Notes: generated from the sequence alone by a model not told the origin. A DNA stretch of 64,000 bases from Bifidobacterium sp. ESL0784 (GCF_029433295.1 NZ_JAQTHV010000001.1:558001-622000); one strand, 5' to 3'; positions 38,001 through 46,155 are shown, counted from the stretch's first letter. Program-made: numbers and translations.

Positions 38001-38659
38001 GGCGTTTCCTTCGCCATGTGCGCCTGGTCGACATCGACGAGATCGCCGGCGTGCGAGCCAGCGATGTCATCCTTTCGCTGTGCTTCGCCAAGACCTCTCA
38101 CGGCCGCCTGCTTCAGCAGTTCGGTTCGTTGGAAGGCGAGGGTGGCGACGGCAAGCTGCTTGACGCCCTCGCCTTGGCCGACCGCAATGTCGATATCATT
38201 TCGGCCTTCGGCTCCGCCGACATGGAGGATGACCGTCTTCACCAGCCGGGTCCGAAGCTTCTGAAGGTCATGCTCAAATGGGCTGAGGGCCTGGGCAAGG
38301 AAGTGGTGCGTCCCTCGGTGTCGCTCAAAGGCAAGAATGTACTGTTCAACGATCTGGCCGATCGCATCCGAGCGCGCGGGCTCAGGGTCGCTGCGAATTA
38401 CGGTTTCGATGGTGGTGCCTCCATTCCTCTGGTCGTCGGCCTCAAAGACAAGCCGTTCTCGCTGGCGGTGATGACCGATGACGCGCAGTTCATGGGAATC
38501 CAGTCCACCCGCAAGCGTCATCGTGTGCTGATGCAGGATCTGACAACGCTCGGTTGGTCGGTCATGACCGTCTGGAGCGTCGCCGCGTTCGTCAACCCGG
38601 ACAAGGAAGTCGACCGGATCGTCAGCCGTATCAGCGAGCTCTACCGAGAGGTTCGCTGA
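35042..38659 (+). CDS. Helicase-like protein with degenerate SF1 motifs and a degenerate C-terminal nuclease-like domain
   Basis: A 1205-residue protein with the layout of large DNA2/Upf1-type SF1 helicases but without their catalytic residues. The Walker A position reads DDASGNDTA with no GKT (near 288). The DEAS(Q/H) motif reads IDAASH (near 829), and the following motif III region reads VVVIAHQST. The last 120 residues resemble the MTES_1575-type restriction-nuclease domain (RIRARGLRVAANYGFDG, LGWSVMTVWSV) but lack its Asp and Glu-Asp-Gly residues. It is translationally coupled to the FHA gene and to a 68-residue protein. It is probably a scaffold or nucleic-acid-binding pseudoenzyme; this is inference from the missing residues. 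Confidence 0.75.
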   Translation: MSETNQTVNGIQRMRKWYDSYRSGLVPSPLEDVGQLAAQLDLTHAHPSGIAQLFASGHTTLDSMFRDAGMLRAAGRRLERVLDDKAVRTRSAGVAELSLVVGVATWKGNSVPVLLYPVEVHRKPGGRETDAVIRFTGHVSLNPAFTTAMHDQHVDIDETALFDGRNYASGTPDTSSVFTAITDEVKFAVPDFDIERNIILGCFMDPATKMLAESRRIIDSLAKGPSGNTALDALAGNADAISALKDAKLPSFSPFDADPHSEHEAGDVDNVVRYAANMAAQGHSLFLDDASGNDTAQIAAAIASRCISAGRTVLYVPAVAGQKKRFTHEMDSCHLSSRVVDMADSKAAQQIDQELIAAVGFQPGAAVARFDQVSDELVGVRSRLTRYLGDLHGVSKEWGVSAYQTIQNLASISAMPSHPATHVRLSNETARAIAPHMQDWIKKLRKAGEYGEFTVGPQTTPWYGASLFTQSDAVNAYQKVENLLQRLLPATRDQVASVAETCGFPVPSTVQEWGRQVTVLKNLRRVLDVFQPEIFERDIDSMIEASKPKAQRKTEGTSMGFWERRRHVKEAKSLLRAGSQVEDLHDALKVVDKQSEQWHEIVPHGGWPVLPPKLDTIVETQEALMRDITALDAVLATTLEGGDLQTVDLARLETRLKALYSDRKALDTLPGRAGLEREFHAVGLDALIEDMRNRRVSVDGVEGELQLSWWTTVFEDIVRSSAIISNQDGSALQSAADRFVQVDIDHVNSVGPMLEQEAMRHLCDMLFSHTQEANQLHTLLASNVHVPLSHITREYPQILAAVKPVIMATPFTLAVLSDPQPIADVAIIDAASHIPSLELLSVLSRARRVVVIAHQSTITSESVNALVALLPKVTIDSRPVCRDPRLSLFLSAQGYGNARRDVAAESVQGRVRFHRVEANGVPVLATGLVESSQQEIDEVIAVIKQRAAAFTVVPAGYLLAVVTLTPVFRTRLGAELKSLSLKDEAMGRFLRHVRLVDIDEIAGVRASDVILSLCFAKTSHGRLLQQFGSLEGEGGDGKLLDALALADRNVDIISAFGSADMEDDRLHQPGPKLLKVMLKWAEGLGKEVVRPSVSLKGKNVLFNDLADRIRARGLRVAANYGFDGGASIPLVVGLKDKPFSLAVMTDDAQFMGIQSTRKRHRVLMQDLTTLGWSVMTVWSVAAFVNPDKEVDRIVSRISELYREVR

Positions 38660-38865
38660 TGGCGCAGGCCTATGATCCGAACCGTCGAACGTCGCGTACC
38701 CATAAACGCGTGGTGCGCAAGGGCAGCGAACGTTTCGACGTCGATGGCGTCGAAACCGACCCGTCAGACCGCCGTCCGCAAGGTAGCAAGCAGGATGACG
38801 ACGACAGCCGCATCCTGCGTGAGCTGCCCCCGCATTGGGCCATTTTCAGTGAACGCGACAAGTAG
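38659..38865 (+). CDS. 68-residue hypothetical protein coupled to the helicase-like gene
   Basis: A small basic-acidic protein of unknown function (N-terminus MAQAYDPNRRTSRTHKRVVRKG). Its ATG overlaps the preceding stop (TGATG), so it is translated by coupling. The first 25 residues are strongly basic and could bind nucleic acid; residues 45-60 are acidic; the end (LPPHWAIFSERDK) is distinct. No domain recognised. Confidence 0.75.
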   Translation: MAQAYDPNRRTSRTHKRVVRKGSERFDVDGVETDPSDRRPQGSKQDDDDSRILRELPPHWAIFSERDK

Positions 38866-38883
38866 GGCTTGGCGTTTATCGCT

Positions 38884-38922
38884 AAAGGGTGATGGTGATA
38901 GTAAAACCATCACCCTTTCCTG
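38884..38922. terminator. Strong terminator after the FHA/helicase-like operon
   Basis: AAAGGGTGATGG (38884-38895) pairs perfectly with CCATCACCCTTT (38907-38918). It probably serves both this operon and the convergent SAF gene. Confidence 0.8.
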
Positions 38923-39010
38923 TTTATTAGCCTGGAATTGTTTTGCCGGTCTGTTTTCCGTTCATGATCTCCTCCTTGACTTCCTCGCTTTATATTGAGA
39001 TTCCTGCCAG

Positions 39011-39847
39011 CTAGAGTTTGGCGGCCATAATGGGCATACGTTCCTGCACCGCCATGATGCGCGCGGCATCCTGCGGCGGCATGGCAAGTTGGGTGGTGAC
39101 GTTGCCGCCATCGTCGCGATGTGGGCTGCCGGTGACCGTCGCAAGTCTTACCAACGTACACGTCTGACCATCCGATGGCGTTGCCATTGCCTCGTTTGAT
39201 GCCCGTGCAGCATCGTCATTGCCGTCATCGTTGCCTTTATCGTCGCTTTCAGGGGCATCCGACTGGTTTTTTGACGCTTCCCCGTTTTCCGAATCGTTTC
39301 CGTCGGGAGAGCCTCTCGGTGTCGAATCGTCTTTCGGGTGCTGGTTCGCCGGAGGGTTTTGAGCCGGAAGATTCGGCACGGCTTCGCATCCGGCGCTGCC
39401 TACGAGCGAGACTTTGTCGCCGGGGATCAGCCCGTTTGTCGATCCGCTGATTTTGACGTCAATGGCAGTCAGCCCGTGCCCGATTACCGGCGAGGCGCGT
39501 GCCATCGGCCGGGCGATGATGCTGCCGGTTTCGATGTTCACCTGCGCGATCAGTCCTTTCACGTCGGCATCTGAGCTGAATACGCTCGCCAATGCGGGGC
39601 TGTCGGCAATCTGTACGGTTTTGAGATCATCGGCATGGATGGTCTGCCCGCGTTTGATGGCGCGCGTCGCCGCGACCGCGGTTTTGGTGGCAATGCTGCT
39701 GGAAATCGACTGCAACGCAAAGAAAACGGCAAGCCCCACGCACAACGCCGCGAGCATGGTGCGTGTTTGCCGTATGGTGCGTCGTTGCCTGAGCGTCGGT
39801 TTCTTTACGCCTAGGCTCTGTTTGCCGGTGTGATGAAAAAGGTTCAT
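39011..39847 (-). CDS. SAF-domain membrane protein (CpaB/FlgA-like)
   Basis: A 278-residue protein with a basic N-terminus, one membrane segment (about 33-52) and an extracellular SAF domain (about 60-150: AIKRGQTIHADDLKTVQ, GSIIARPM). A disordered Asn/Asp/Ser-rich linker (about 175-230) and a C-terminal strand region (VRLATVTGSP) follow. SAF domains of this type occur in CpaB-like pilus assembly proteins, but no pilus genes are here. In many actinobacteria a SAF protein sits next to fmdB and the cyclo-ligase gene, as in this window. ATG 39847 has a weak site; TTG 39865 is unlikely. Confidence 0.8.
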   Translation of the reverse strand: MNLFHHTGKQSLGVKKPTLRQRRTIRQTRTMLAALCVGLAVFFALQSISSSIATKTAVAATRAIKRGQTIHADDLKTVQIADSPALASVFSSDADVKGLIAQVNIETGSIIARPMARASPVIGHGLTAIDVKISGSTNGLIPGDKVSLVGSAGCEAVPNLPAQNPPANQHPKDDSTPRGSPDGNDSENGEASKNQSDAPESDDKGNDDGNDDAARASNEAMATPSDGQTCTLVRLATVTGSPHRDDGGNVTTQLAMPPQDAARIMAVQERMPIMAAKL

Positions 39848-40074
39848 GATTCCATGATGAACCAAAACGCAAAATCATCGGAACGAAAACGGGTACTGTG
39901 GTCGGATGCTAGGGGTTATGAACATTTGAGGCGTGTCATGGTGGAGTGCGAAACGGGTTATCCACATCCGAAATCCGTCAATCAATCGATGATTTCCAAA
40001 ACACGAAAGCCGGCACCTGCATCAAGGCAAGTTATCGGCTTTCTGAAAATTTCTAAGACTTAATCAGTCCGCAG

Positions 40075-40278
40075 TCACTTTTTGGAAGAAGACGACGACC
40101 CGCCCTTGTCGGTGCGGTAGAAGCCGTGCCCCTTGAACTCGATGGGAACTGCGGAATAGACCTTGCGTACCTGTTCTTTGCCGCATTTCGGGCAAACGGT
40201 GATCGGATCGTCGGAGAATGACTGCTGCTCGGTAAAATCGTATCCACAATTCTTGCAACGGTAGTGATAAGTAGGCAA
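40075..40278 (-). CDS. FmdB family zinc-ribbon protein
   Basis: A 67-residue protein with two CxxC knuckles (YRCKNCGYDF and VCPKCGKEQ), the FmdB-type putative regulatory zinc ribbon, then a Ser-rich tail. The start is TTG 40278, giving the usual family N-terminus (M)PTYHYRC, with GGAGGG four bases upstream. The frame can be read ten codons further (to 40308) but without a ribosome site. Adjacent to the folate cyclo-ligase gene, as in mycobacteria and relatives. Confidence 0.88.
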   Translation of the reverse strand: MPTYHYRCKNCGYDFTEQQSFSDDPITVCPKCGKEQVRKVYSAVPIEFKGHGFYRTDKGGSSSSSKK

Positions 40279-40531
40279 CGGTCCCTCCACAAAGTAAAAT
40301 CTCAACAAGTCAACTGTACATATCCTAGTCCCAGCCCTGACGCGCGTTCGTTTCCGGTGAAGTCAAGGGATGCTTGGCAACCGGTCGGCGAGGATTTAAC
40401 TGATGGAAAGTATCGGTTTTCGATATTCCGATATGCGGATTACCGGCAGAACGCTTTCAAGGAATATAGCTTATTCAAGTCGTATGAGGCGTTCCGACGT
40501 CATCGCGGTGCCGGCCCCTTGACGATCGATG

Positions 40532-41167
40532 TCATATGGTGATAATTCGCTTATCTGTCATTATGACGTCGACCGGGATATCGTGCTCCTCTCGAGGCAC
40601 GGCGTGGTGATGATCGATGAATTCCCGGTCCCAGCAGACCCCGATTTTCAGTGCATCCTCCCGGCAAAGCCCGAGAACCTGGTCGTACCAGCCACCCCCG
40701 CGACCGAGTCGTGTGCCGTCAAGGTCGATGGCGAAGGCCGGGATAAAGACGATTTTCGCGTCGGCAATGGCTTCAGGTCCTAAAATCTCGCCCTCCGGTT
40801 CCGCCGGTCTTAACCCGCCCGTAGCGGTGTGTGGCATCTGACGGAGTCCGGTTTTTCCGTCATATTCGCTCCATCCGATATCGCGGCCCTTGCCAAGTCG
40901 AGGCACCAGCATTCGCAACCCGCGTTGAACAAGCGTGTCCAATAATTCAAACGTCGGCACTTCCGTCCCCATTGAAACGTAAGCCGCCGCGCTGTCTCCA
41001 GGCTTCAGATCGACGGTTGGCGAATTATTCACCAGTGACGCAGCTAGTTTCCCCAATCGCTCGCCGGCCTCTGCCCGCTCGCCTTCGCCGATTTCCTTGC
41101 GTATGCGGATGGCTTCATGCCGCATGACCTGTTTGTGTGCGTCGATTTTCTCTGCTTTGTCGTTCAT
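40532..41167 (-). CDS. 5-formyltetrahydrofolate cyclo-ligase
   Basis: A 211-residue enzyme that converts 5-formyl-THF to 5,10-methenyl-THF using ATP. The N-terminal helix with basic ATP contacts and the phosphate loop LGRGGGWYDQ (about 161-170) are clear. Start ATG 41167 is leaderless-like: TAGTAT (41174-41179, minus strand) lies exactly six bases upstream and there is no ribosome site. Divergent from the acetyltransferase gene with 81 bp between starts. Confidence 0.92.
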   Translation of the reverse strand: MNDKAEKIDAHKQVMRHEAIRIRKEIGEGERAEAGERLGKLAASLVNNSPTVDLKPGDSAAAYVSMGTEVPTFELLDTLVQRGLRMLVPRLGKGRDIGWSEYDGKTGLRQMPHTATGGLRPAEPEGEILGPEAIADAKIVFIPAFAIDLDGTRLGRGGGWYDQVLGLCREDALKIGVCWDREFIDHHHAVPREEHDIPVDVIMTDKRIITI

Positions 41168-41248
41168 ACGCTCATACTACCTAGACAGCGATCTATCGAC
41201 GAGCTGTGACATTGCTGCGAGTGGAGGACGGATGGGTACTATGGACGT
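41168..41248. promoter_or_regulatory. Divergent promoter region, both mRNAs probably leaderless
   Basis: Minus strand: TAGTAT at 41174-41179, six bases before ATG 41167. Plus strand: TACTAT at 41237-41242, six bases before GTG 41249. No Shine-Dalgarno sequence suits either gene. Confidence 0.6.
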
Positions 41249-41896
41249 GTGTCAGTCTTTCGATCGCTGCGCAACGTGCTTGCGCCCAACCCCAACGCCA
41301 TCACCATGCCGGCCGAGTTGGTCCCGCCCGAGGGCGCCATGCAAATTCGACTGCGTCCGCTGAGCGCCGAGGACGAGGCGGGATGGAACGAAACCAGACA
41401 ACGCAATGCCGCGTGGCTTGAGCCTTGGGATTCCAACGATCCGATGCACGGTCCCGGACTGACGTTCAACACCTGGCTGCAGCGGCAGCGTAATGATGAA
41501 GCAACTGGAGTCGGAGCGCTTTTCGTCATCGAATACCAGATGGCCATTATCGGCCAGATTTCGGTGGGCGCGATCTGTTACGGCTCGATGCGCAGCGGCA
41601 ATATCGGCTATTGGGTCGATCAAGGTCACGCAGGGCACGGTGTCGCGCCGTTGGCCGTAGCGATGCTTGCGGATTGGGCGATGTTCAGTCCGACCGGCCC
41701 CCGGCTGCACCGCTTGGAAATATCGATGCTGCCGGAAAACCAACGTTCCCGCAGGGTAGCGGAGAAATTGCAGGCCCACCGCGAGGGCCTGAGACTCAAA
41801 AGCATGTACATTCATGGCCAGTGGCGAGACCACGACGTCTATAGCCTGCTGGCTGAGGACGCGCCGCTTGGTTTTACGCGCCGTCTGCTTGTATGA
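41249..41896 (+). CDS. GNAT N-acetyltransferase, RimJ/RimL type
   Basis: A 215-residue acetyltransferase. After a 30-residue lead comes the fold start IRLRPLSAEDEAGW. The acetyl-CoA loop is less canonical than usual (VDQGHAGHGVAPLAV, about 125-139), and LEISMLPENQRSRRVAEKL (about 158-176) is the typical C-terminal GNAT motif with Asn-x-x-Ser/Arg. GTG start stands six bases after TACTAT. In mycobacteria the equivalent position holds rimJ, between moeA and a membrane receptor gene; the moeA and galU genes are absent here. Confidence 0.88.
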   Translation: MSVFRSLRNVLAPNPNAITMPAELVPPEGAMQIRLRPLSAEDEAGWNETRQRNAAWLEPWDSNDPMHGPGLTFNTWLQRQRNDEATGVGALFVIEYQMAIIGQISVGAICYGSMRSGNIGYWVDQGHAGHGVAPLAVAMLADWAMFSPTGPRLHRLEISMLPENQRSRRVAEKLQAHREGLRLKSMYIHGQWRDHDVYSLLAEDAPLGFTRRLLV

Positions 41897-41951
41897 CACG
41901 CGCAAACTACACGTGTGTAAAAAGTCACCAACACTATCTATTCTTAAAGCT

Positions 41952-43589
41952 ATGGATTATGCGTGGGTGAGCGGCGTTGTTGTACTGGTCATTCTCGTTA
42001 TCCTGATACTTGGCTGGCTGCCGCGGCGCACCGCGGATAGCATGAAAAGGGTGGTCGAGCATCGCGAGGACAAATACTCGCCGTCGCTGCATCTGGTGGA
42101 TGCCGATAGCGGTACTCGTTTCAGCGATGAGTGGCGGCCTTCGGCGAAAGGGATTGTCATGCAATCGGAGCGAAAAGATATTGCCGCGAGCCCAGCGAAG
42201 GCATCGGTTGCACGACCCACAAAGGCCATGAAGGAACGTGCCAGAATCGCGCATATACGTCAGCTTCGTCGCGAGGCGGCACATCGTCGTGCCATCATTT
42301 CCGCCACGTTGTTGGTTGTTACGCTGATCGTACTTGCTATTTCGTTCCCGTTGAAGTTCAGTGCGTTGTTCGCGTTGATTCCCGCGGCCTTGCTGGCCGT
42401 CGTCGTGGCGTTGGGCGTGCGTACGGCCAACCATGCCAGGGCATGGGAGCGTGATCTCAAGGCGAAGCGTGCCGCGCAGGCCAAGGCCCATCAATCCCGT
42501 CGTGACGGTTCGGTCCGCACCGATTCCCAGTCCGCCAAGGCCAATGCCAATGCCGAAGTCGCCGGCAAGATTTCGCAAACCTCCGTTTCCAGTGACGAGC
42601 AGCCCACCGGTCTGATGGCCGAGCAGGAAATCCAAAAGGCCATGAAGCAGTCCCGGGCTGAAAAAGAGCATATCGAAAACCGCCGCGCCAAAGCGCAGGC
42701 CAAGGTCAGCCAGAAGGTTTCTGCCGCCAGCTCGGAGGCGAAGGGTGAGAAGGCGAAGGCCGCCGCCAAGCAAACGGTTACGGGCAAGAAAGCAGAGACC
42801 AAGTCCGGCAATCAGGCGAAGCGTTCCGCCGCGGTTGAAGAGAAAACCGAATCCAAGCCAACTTCGCCATCGTCTTCCAAGCGCAGGCCGAATACACAGG
42901 CTAAGGCTGCTCCGGCATCGGCGAAGAAGCAGACTTCCAAGCCGGCAAACGAGCGTCGCCAGCATACTGCAGCCAATGGCTCCGACAAGGTGAATTCGGT
43001 CGCCAAGCAGCCACAGGTCGAGCCGAGCGATGCCACCAACGAACTCAAGCAGGTCCATCCGGCGCAGGCTTTGGACCTGGTCGATCTGGCCCCGAACCAG
43101 GATCTCATTTCGTTCTCATTGGGTGCTCCGCGCAACGGCGTGGAGGTCAAAAGCGAAGAGCCGAAGAGCCTTGAGATCAAGTCCATGCGCCAAGTCGCCA
43201 AGGCAACTGCAAACAAGACGGAAGCCGGCTCTTCATCGACGTCGAAGCATAAGAAGGAATCTGCCGATCAGGCCACCAGGGATGTGCAAAAGGATTCAGG
43301 TTCTTCGGTTTCTGCTATTTCCGAGTCCAAATCCGAAGTCGAACCGGCAAAAGGTTCCGTGGGCAGGCTGATTTCGAAGAAGAGCCGCAAGCGGATTCGT
43401 GCCGCAGCCAAGCGTGGACATGCCGCCGCCGAGCGTAACGGCAAGGCGAAGGACGAGAAGCCGGCTTATACCAGCGATCCCGAGAAGTTCCACGCTGAAG
43501 AAGTCTCTGCGGATACGGAGGCGCCGGCGGTGTCGTCGGATTCATTGGGAACTGGACTTGAAAAGATTCTCGAACGGCGCAACGTCTGA
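41952..43589 (+). CDS. Three-helix membrane protein with long disordered tail (GlpR/SepX-like)
   Basis: A 545-residue protein with a membrane helix at about 4-22, a short conserved-looking stretch (RVVEHREDKYSPSLHLVD, about 33-50), two more helices (115-133, 136-156) and an Ala/Lys/Ser-rich disordered tail to the end. Topology and position after rimJ match the actinobacterial receptor called GlpR or SepX, which recruits the gephyrin-like MoeA homologue Glp to division sites in corynebacteria. No moeA is next to it here. ATG 41952 stands seven bases after TATTCT and lacks a ribosome site. Confidence 0.6.
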   Translation: MDYAWVSGVVVLVILVILILGWLPRRTADSMKRVVEHREDKYSPSLHLVDADSGTRFSDEWRPSAKGIVMQSERKDIAASPAKASVARPTKAMKERARIAHIRQLRREAAHRRAIISATLLVVTLIVLAISFPLKFSALFALIPAALLAVVVALGVRTANHARAWERDLKAKRAAQAKAHQSRRDGSVRTDSQSAKANANAEVAGKISQTSVSSDEQPTGLMAEQEIQKAMKQSRAEKEHIENRRAKAQAKVSQKVSAASSEAKGEKAKAAAKQTVTGKKAETKSGNQAKRSAAVEEKTESKPTSPSSSKRRPNTQAKAAPASAKKQTSKPANERRQHTAANGSDKVNSVAKQPQVEPSDATNELKQVHPAQALDLVDLAPNQDLISFSLGAPRNGVEVKSEEPKSLEIKSMRQVAKATANKTEAGSSSTSKHKKESADQATRDVQKDSGSSVSAISESKSEVEPAKGSVGRLISKKSRKRIRAAAKRGHAAAERNGKAKDEKPAYTSDPEKFHAEEVSADTEAPAVSSDSLGTGLEKILERRNV

Positions 43590-43687
43590 GCGGTACGTTC
43601 GGATTTTTATTGCTTCGTCTGTGCTTCGGTTGTTCGTTGAAAAATCAACGTTTGCTGTTTTGAATTGTGAAGGTTTCACTCAGAGCG

Positions 43688-43714
43688 TTAGCACTCGGGT
43701 TGGCAGAGTGCTAA
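43688..43714. promoter_or_regulatory. CIRCE operator (HrcA site)
   Basis: Perfect TTAGCACTC, nine-base spacer, GAGTGCTAA. It lies about 120 bp before groES, next to a TACGAT -10-like box, so HrcA represses this heat-shock gene. Confidence 0.95.
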
Positions 43715-43835
43715 TTTTCGCGCTACGATAGACAGGTAAGCGCAAAGGGACGGTGCCGAAAGTGATCGTCAGCCTCTGAAAGCGGTGTCCTCGCGCGAGG
43801 AAATGCAACTCTCATAAAGAAAGAGGAGGTCCACA

Positions 43836-44129
43836 GTGTCGATCTCACTTACACCGTTGGAAGACAAGATTATTGTGAAGCAAGCCGAAGCGGAGACGCA
43901 GACGTCGTCCGGTCTTTACATTCCGGACAACGCCAAGGAGAAGCCGCAGCAGGGTGAAGTCCTGGCCGTCGGCCCGGGTCGTCGCGATGACAATGGCAAC
44001 CGCATCCCGATGGACGTCAAGATCGGGGACAAGGTGCTCTATTCCAAGTACGGCGGCACCGAGGTGCACTACAACGGTGAGGATTACCTCATCGTCGGTG
44101 CCCGCGACGTGCTCGCGATCATGAACTGA
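43836..44129 (+). CDS. groES: Co-chaperonin GroES (Hsp10)
   Basis: A 97-residue cap of the GroEL chamber. N-terminal [16 protein letters not shown], the mobile loop region ([19 protein letters not shown]) and the C-terminal [14 protein letters not shown] are typical. GTG start with GAGGAGG upstream. groEL does not follow; it stands alone under a CIRCE operator, as in other bifidobacteria. Confidence 0.97.
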   Translation: MSISLTPLEDKIIVKQAEAETQTSSGLYIPDNAKEKPQQGEVLAVGPGRRDDNGNRIPMDVKIGDKVLYSKYGGTEVHYNGEDYLIVGARDVLAIMN

Positions 44130-44153
44130 TTGCCCTTTCGCCAGGTTTTATCG

Positions 44154-44194
44154 ATGCGTCTCAGCCCTTCAAACGGCTGGGACGCATTTTGTTT
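44154..44194 (+). terminator. groES terminator
   Basis: ATGCGTCTCAGCC pairs with GGCTGGGACGCAT around CTTCAAAC, followed by TTTTGTTTT. Confidence 0.85.
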
Positions 44195-44258
44195 TAATCC
44201 GTCTTAAAAACGGCCTGCGAAATGTGCAATATCTCTCGTTCCGACTTACAATGCGGTT

Positions 44259-45341
44259 ATGACTTTCAAACATCGTGCCATTGTTGATACCATCCCTGCC
44301 TACAAGCAGGGCAGGCCGGCCCCCGCAGTCGCGGGCCAGAAGTCCTTCAAGATCTCCAGTAACGAGAATCCGTACCCGCCGCTTCCCAGCGTGCAGAAGG
44401 CCATCGAAGACCACGCGCTCGACCGCATCAACCGCTATCCGGATATGGGCGGATGGCAGGTCATCGAACGCCTTGCCAAGGATTACGAGGTCGGCCAGGA
44501 CGAGATCGTCCTCGGTTGCGGCTCCACCGAGGTCATCACCCAGCTCACCAACCTCTTGGCAGGTCCCGGCGACGAGGTGATTTACCCGTGGCGCAGCTTC
44601 GAGGCCTACCCGATCATCGTCTCCGGCGCGGGTGCGACCAGCGTCCAGATTCCGAATCGCGCGGACGGCGGCCACGACATCGACGCGATGATCGCCGCGA
44701 TCAACAACAAGACCCGCATGATCATCGTCAACAACCCGAACAACCCGACTTCCTCGTCCGTAAGCGACAAGGACGCCCGCCGCCTGATGGAGGCCGTGCC
44801 GAGCGACGTCATCGTGCTCTTCGACGAGGCCTACATCCACTTCAACACCGCTCCCGACACCAGCGTCGGCATGAAGCTTTACCGCGAGTACCCGAACATC
44901 GTGGTAGCGCACACCTTCTCCAAGGCCTATGGACTGGCAGGACTGCGTATCGGCTACGGCATCGCCCAGCCCGACGTCATCACCGGCATGCGCAAGATGT
45001 CGCTGCCCTTCGGTGTCACTCAATCCGCGCAAATCGCGGCCATCGCCTCGCTCGACGCCAAGGACGAGCTGATGGAGCGCGTGCAGGCGCTGATTGGCGA
45101 ACGCGGCCGCGTAGTCAAGGCGTTGCGCGAGCAGGGCTGGGACTTCCCGGAGCCGTATGCGAACTTCTTCTGGCTGCCGCTCGGCAGCAAGACCGGCGAG
45201 GCCGCCGCGCGCTTCACCGCGGCCGGCCTCTCCACCCGCGTTTTCGACGACGAGGGCATCCGCATCTCCATCGGCGAGACCGAAGCCAACGATAAGGTCA
45301 TTGAGGTCTGCAAGAGCCTGAAAGCCGACGGAATTGCCTGA
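44259..45341 (+). CDS. hisC: Histidinol-phosphate/aromatic aminotransferase (HisC/Pat-type)
   Basis: A 360-residue class II PLP aminotransferase. Visible: KISSNENPYPPLPSV (32-46), the Asn of VNNPNNPTSS (about 150-159), FDEAYIHF (about 188-195) and the PLP lysine in FSKAYGLAGLRIGYG (near 221). It is isolated from other his genes, so it may be an aromatic-amino-acid aminotransferase (Pat) rather than the pathway HisC. TACAAT (44247-44252) lies six bases before ATG and no ribosome site is seen, so it is probably leaderless. Confidence 0.85.
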   Translation: MTFKHRAIVDTIPAYKQGRPAPAVAGQKSFKISSNENPYPPLPSVQKAIEDHALDRINRYPDMGGWQVIERLAKDYEVGQDEIVLGCGSTEVITQLTNLLAGPGDEVIYPWRSFEAYPIIVSGAGATSVQIPNRADGGHDIDAMIAAINNKTRMIIVNNPNNPTSSSVSDKDARRLMEAVPSDVIVLFDEAYIHFNTAPDTSVGMKLYREYPNIVVAHTFSKAYGLAGLRIGYGIAQPDVITGMRKMSLPFGVTQSAQIAAIASLDAKDELMERVQALIGERGRVVKALREQGWDFPEPYANFFWLPLGSKTGEAAARFTAAGLSTRVFDDEGIRISIGETEANDKVIEVCKSLKADGIA

Positions 45342-45544
45342 AAATCAACAGGTGAAAGATGAAAGCCTAAAAGTCTCTGTCATATAAAATCTTGCCAAAA
45401 TGCCGCCATTCCAACGTTTTGTTGGTCTGGCGGCATTATTGTTGCGACACACTAGGCGTGTCGTGGGCTTGCATCCGTCTGCAGTTCGTGCCATTATAGT
45501 CAAGTTGCCTGCTTCGAGGTTTTAAAACTGAGAAGTGAGTAATT

Positions 45545-45626
45545 GGCGGATTTCCCAAGCGGTCAAAGGGAGCTGACTGTAAATCAGCCGCTGATAGCTT
45601 CAGTGGTTCGAATCCACTATCCGCCA
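45545..45626 (+). tRNA. tRNA-Tyr (GTA)
   Basis: Class II tRNA with a long variable arm. Acceptor GGCGGAT pairs with ATCCGCC. Anticodon GTA is at 45579-45581 and the T-loop reads GGTTCGAATCC. Confidence 0.95.
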
Positions 45627-45627
45627 C

Positions 45628-45699
<72 letters not shown>

Positions 45700-45703
45700 C
45701 TCT

Positions 45704-45777
45704 GGCGGGATAGCTCAGCTGGCTAGAGCGTACGACTCATAATCGTAAGGTCAAGAGTTCGAGTCTCTTTCCCGCTA
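45704..45777 (+). tRNA. tRNA-Met (CAT)
   Basis: Acceptor GGCGGGA pairs with TCCCGCT (one G-T). Anticodon CAT is at 45738-45740. Elongator-type by its acceptor stem; an isoleucine tRNA with modified CAT cannot be fully excluded. Confidence 0.9.
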
Positions 45778-45826
45778 CAAACTTCCGACAGAAGCCGGTA
45801 AGAAACAACACGCAGAAGGTGAACCA

Positions 45827-45997
45827 ATGGCAAGCAAAAGCGCCGCAGTCCGTCCGGGCATCACGCTGGCATGCACGGAGTGCAAGGAGCGTAACTACAT
45901 CACGACGAAGAATCGTCGCAACACTCCCGATCGTCTTGAGTTGAAGAAGTTCTGCCCTCGTTGCGGCAAGGAAACCGTGCACCGCGAGACTCGTTGA
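45827..45997 (+). CDS. rpmG: 50S ribosomal protein L33
   Basis: A 56-residue protein ([20 protein letters not shown]...). Two zinc-knuckle pairs, CTEC and CPRC, make it the zinc-containing form; [21 protein letters not shown] is family-typical. AAGGTGAACCA precedes ATG. It lies 50 bp after the tRNA cluster and is probably on the same transcript, a common actinobacterial arrangement. Confidence 0.95.
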   Translation: MASKSAAVRPGITLACTECKERNYITTKNRRNTPDRLELKKFCPRCGKETVHRETR

Positions 45998-46013
45998 GTT
46001 TGAAACGTTGAGA

Positions 46014-46039
46014 AGCCTGACTTCGGTCGGGCTTTTTTC
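46014..46039 (+). terminator. Terminator of the tRNA-rpmG transcript
   Basis: AGCCTGAC and GTCGGGCT form a stem around a TTCG-type loop, followed by TTTTTT. Confidence 0.9.
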
Positions 46040-46155
46040 ATATTCGGGCCGCGGAAATTGCGGCTGCAATGGCAAAGAAGCAAAAATGATACCTGCCGCG
46101 CAGATACGCGCAACGGCTGATACAGGCGATACACGGAAAGATTGGTGACGACGGC

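Noticed and set aside
34478-38521. A 1347-codon minus-strand frame opposite the helicase-like gene
   Set aside because: The length is impressive, but it is in the mirror frame of a coupled three-gene operon with good starts, and it has no recognisable domain.
40264-40542. A 92-codon plus-strand frame between FmdB and MTHFS
   Set aside because: It has no ribosome site, overlaps the FmdB start region and both flanking genes, and has random-looking composition.
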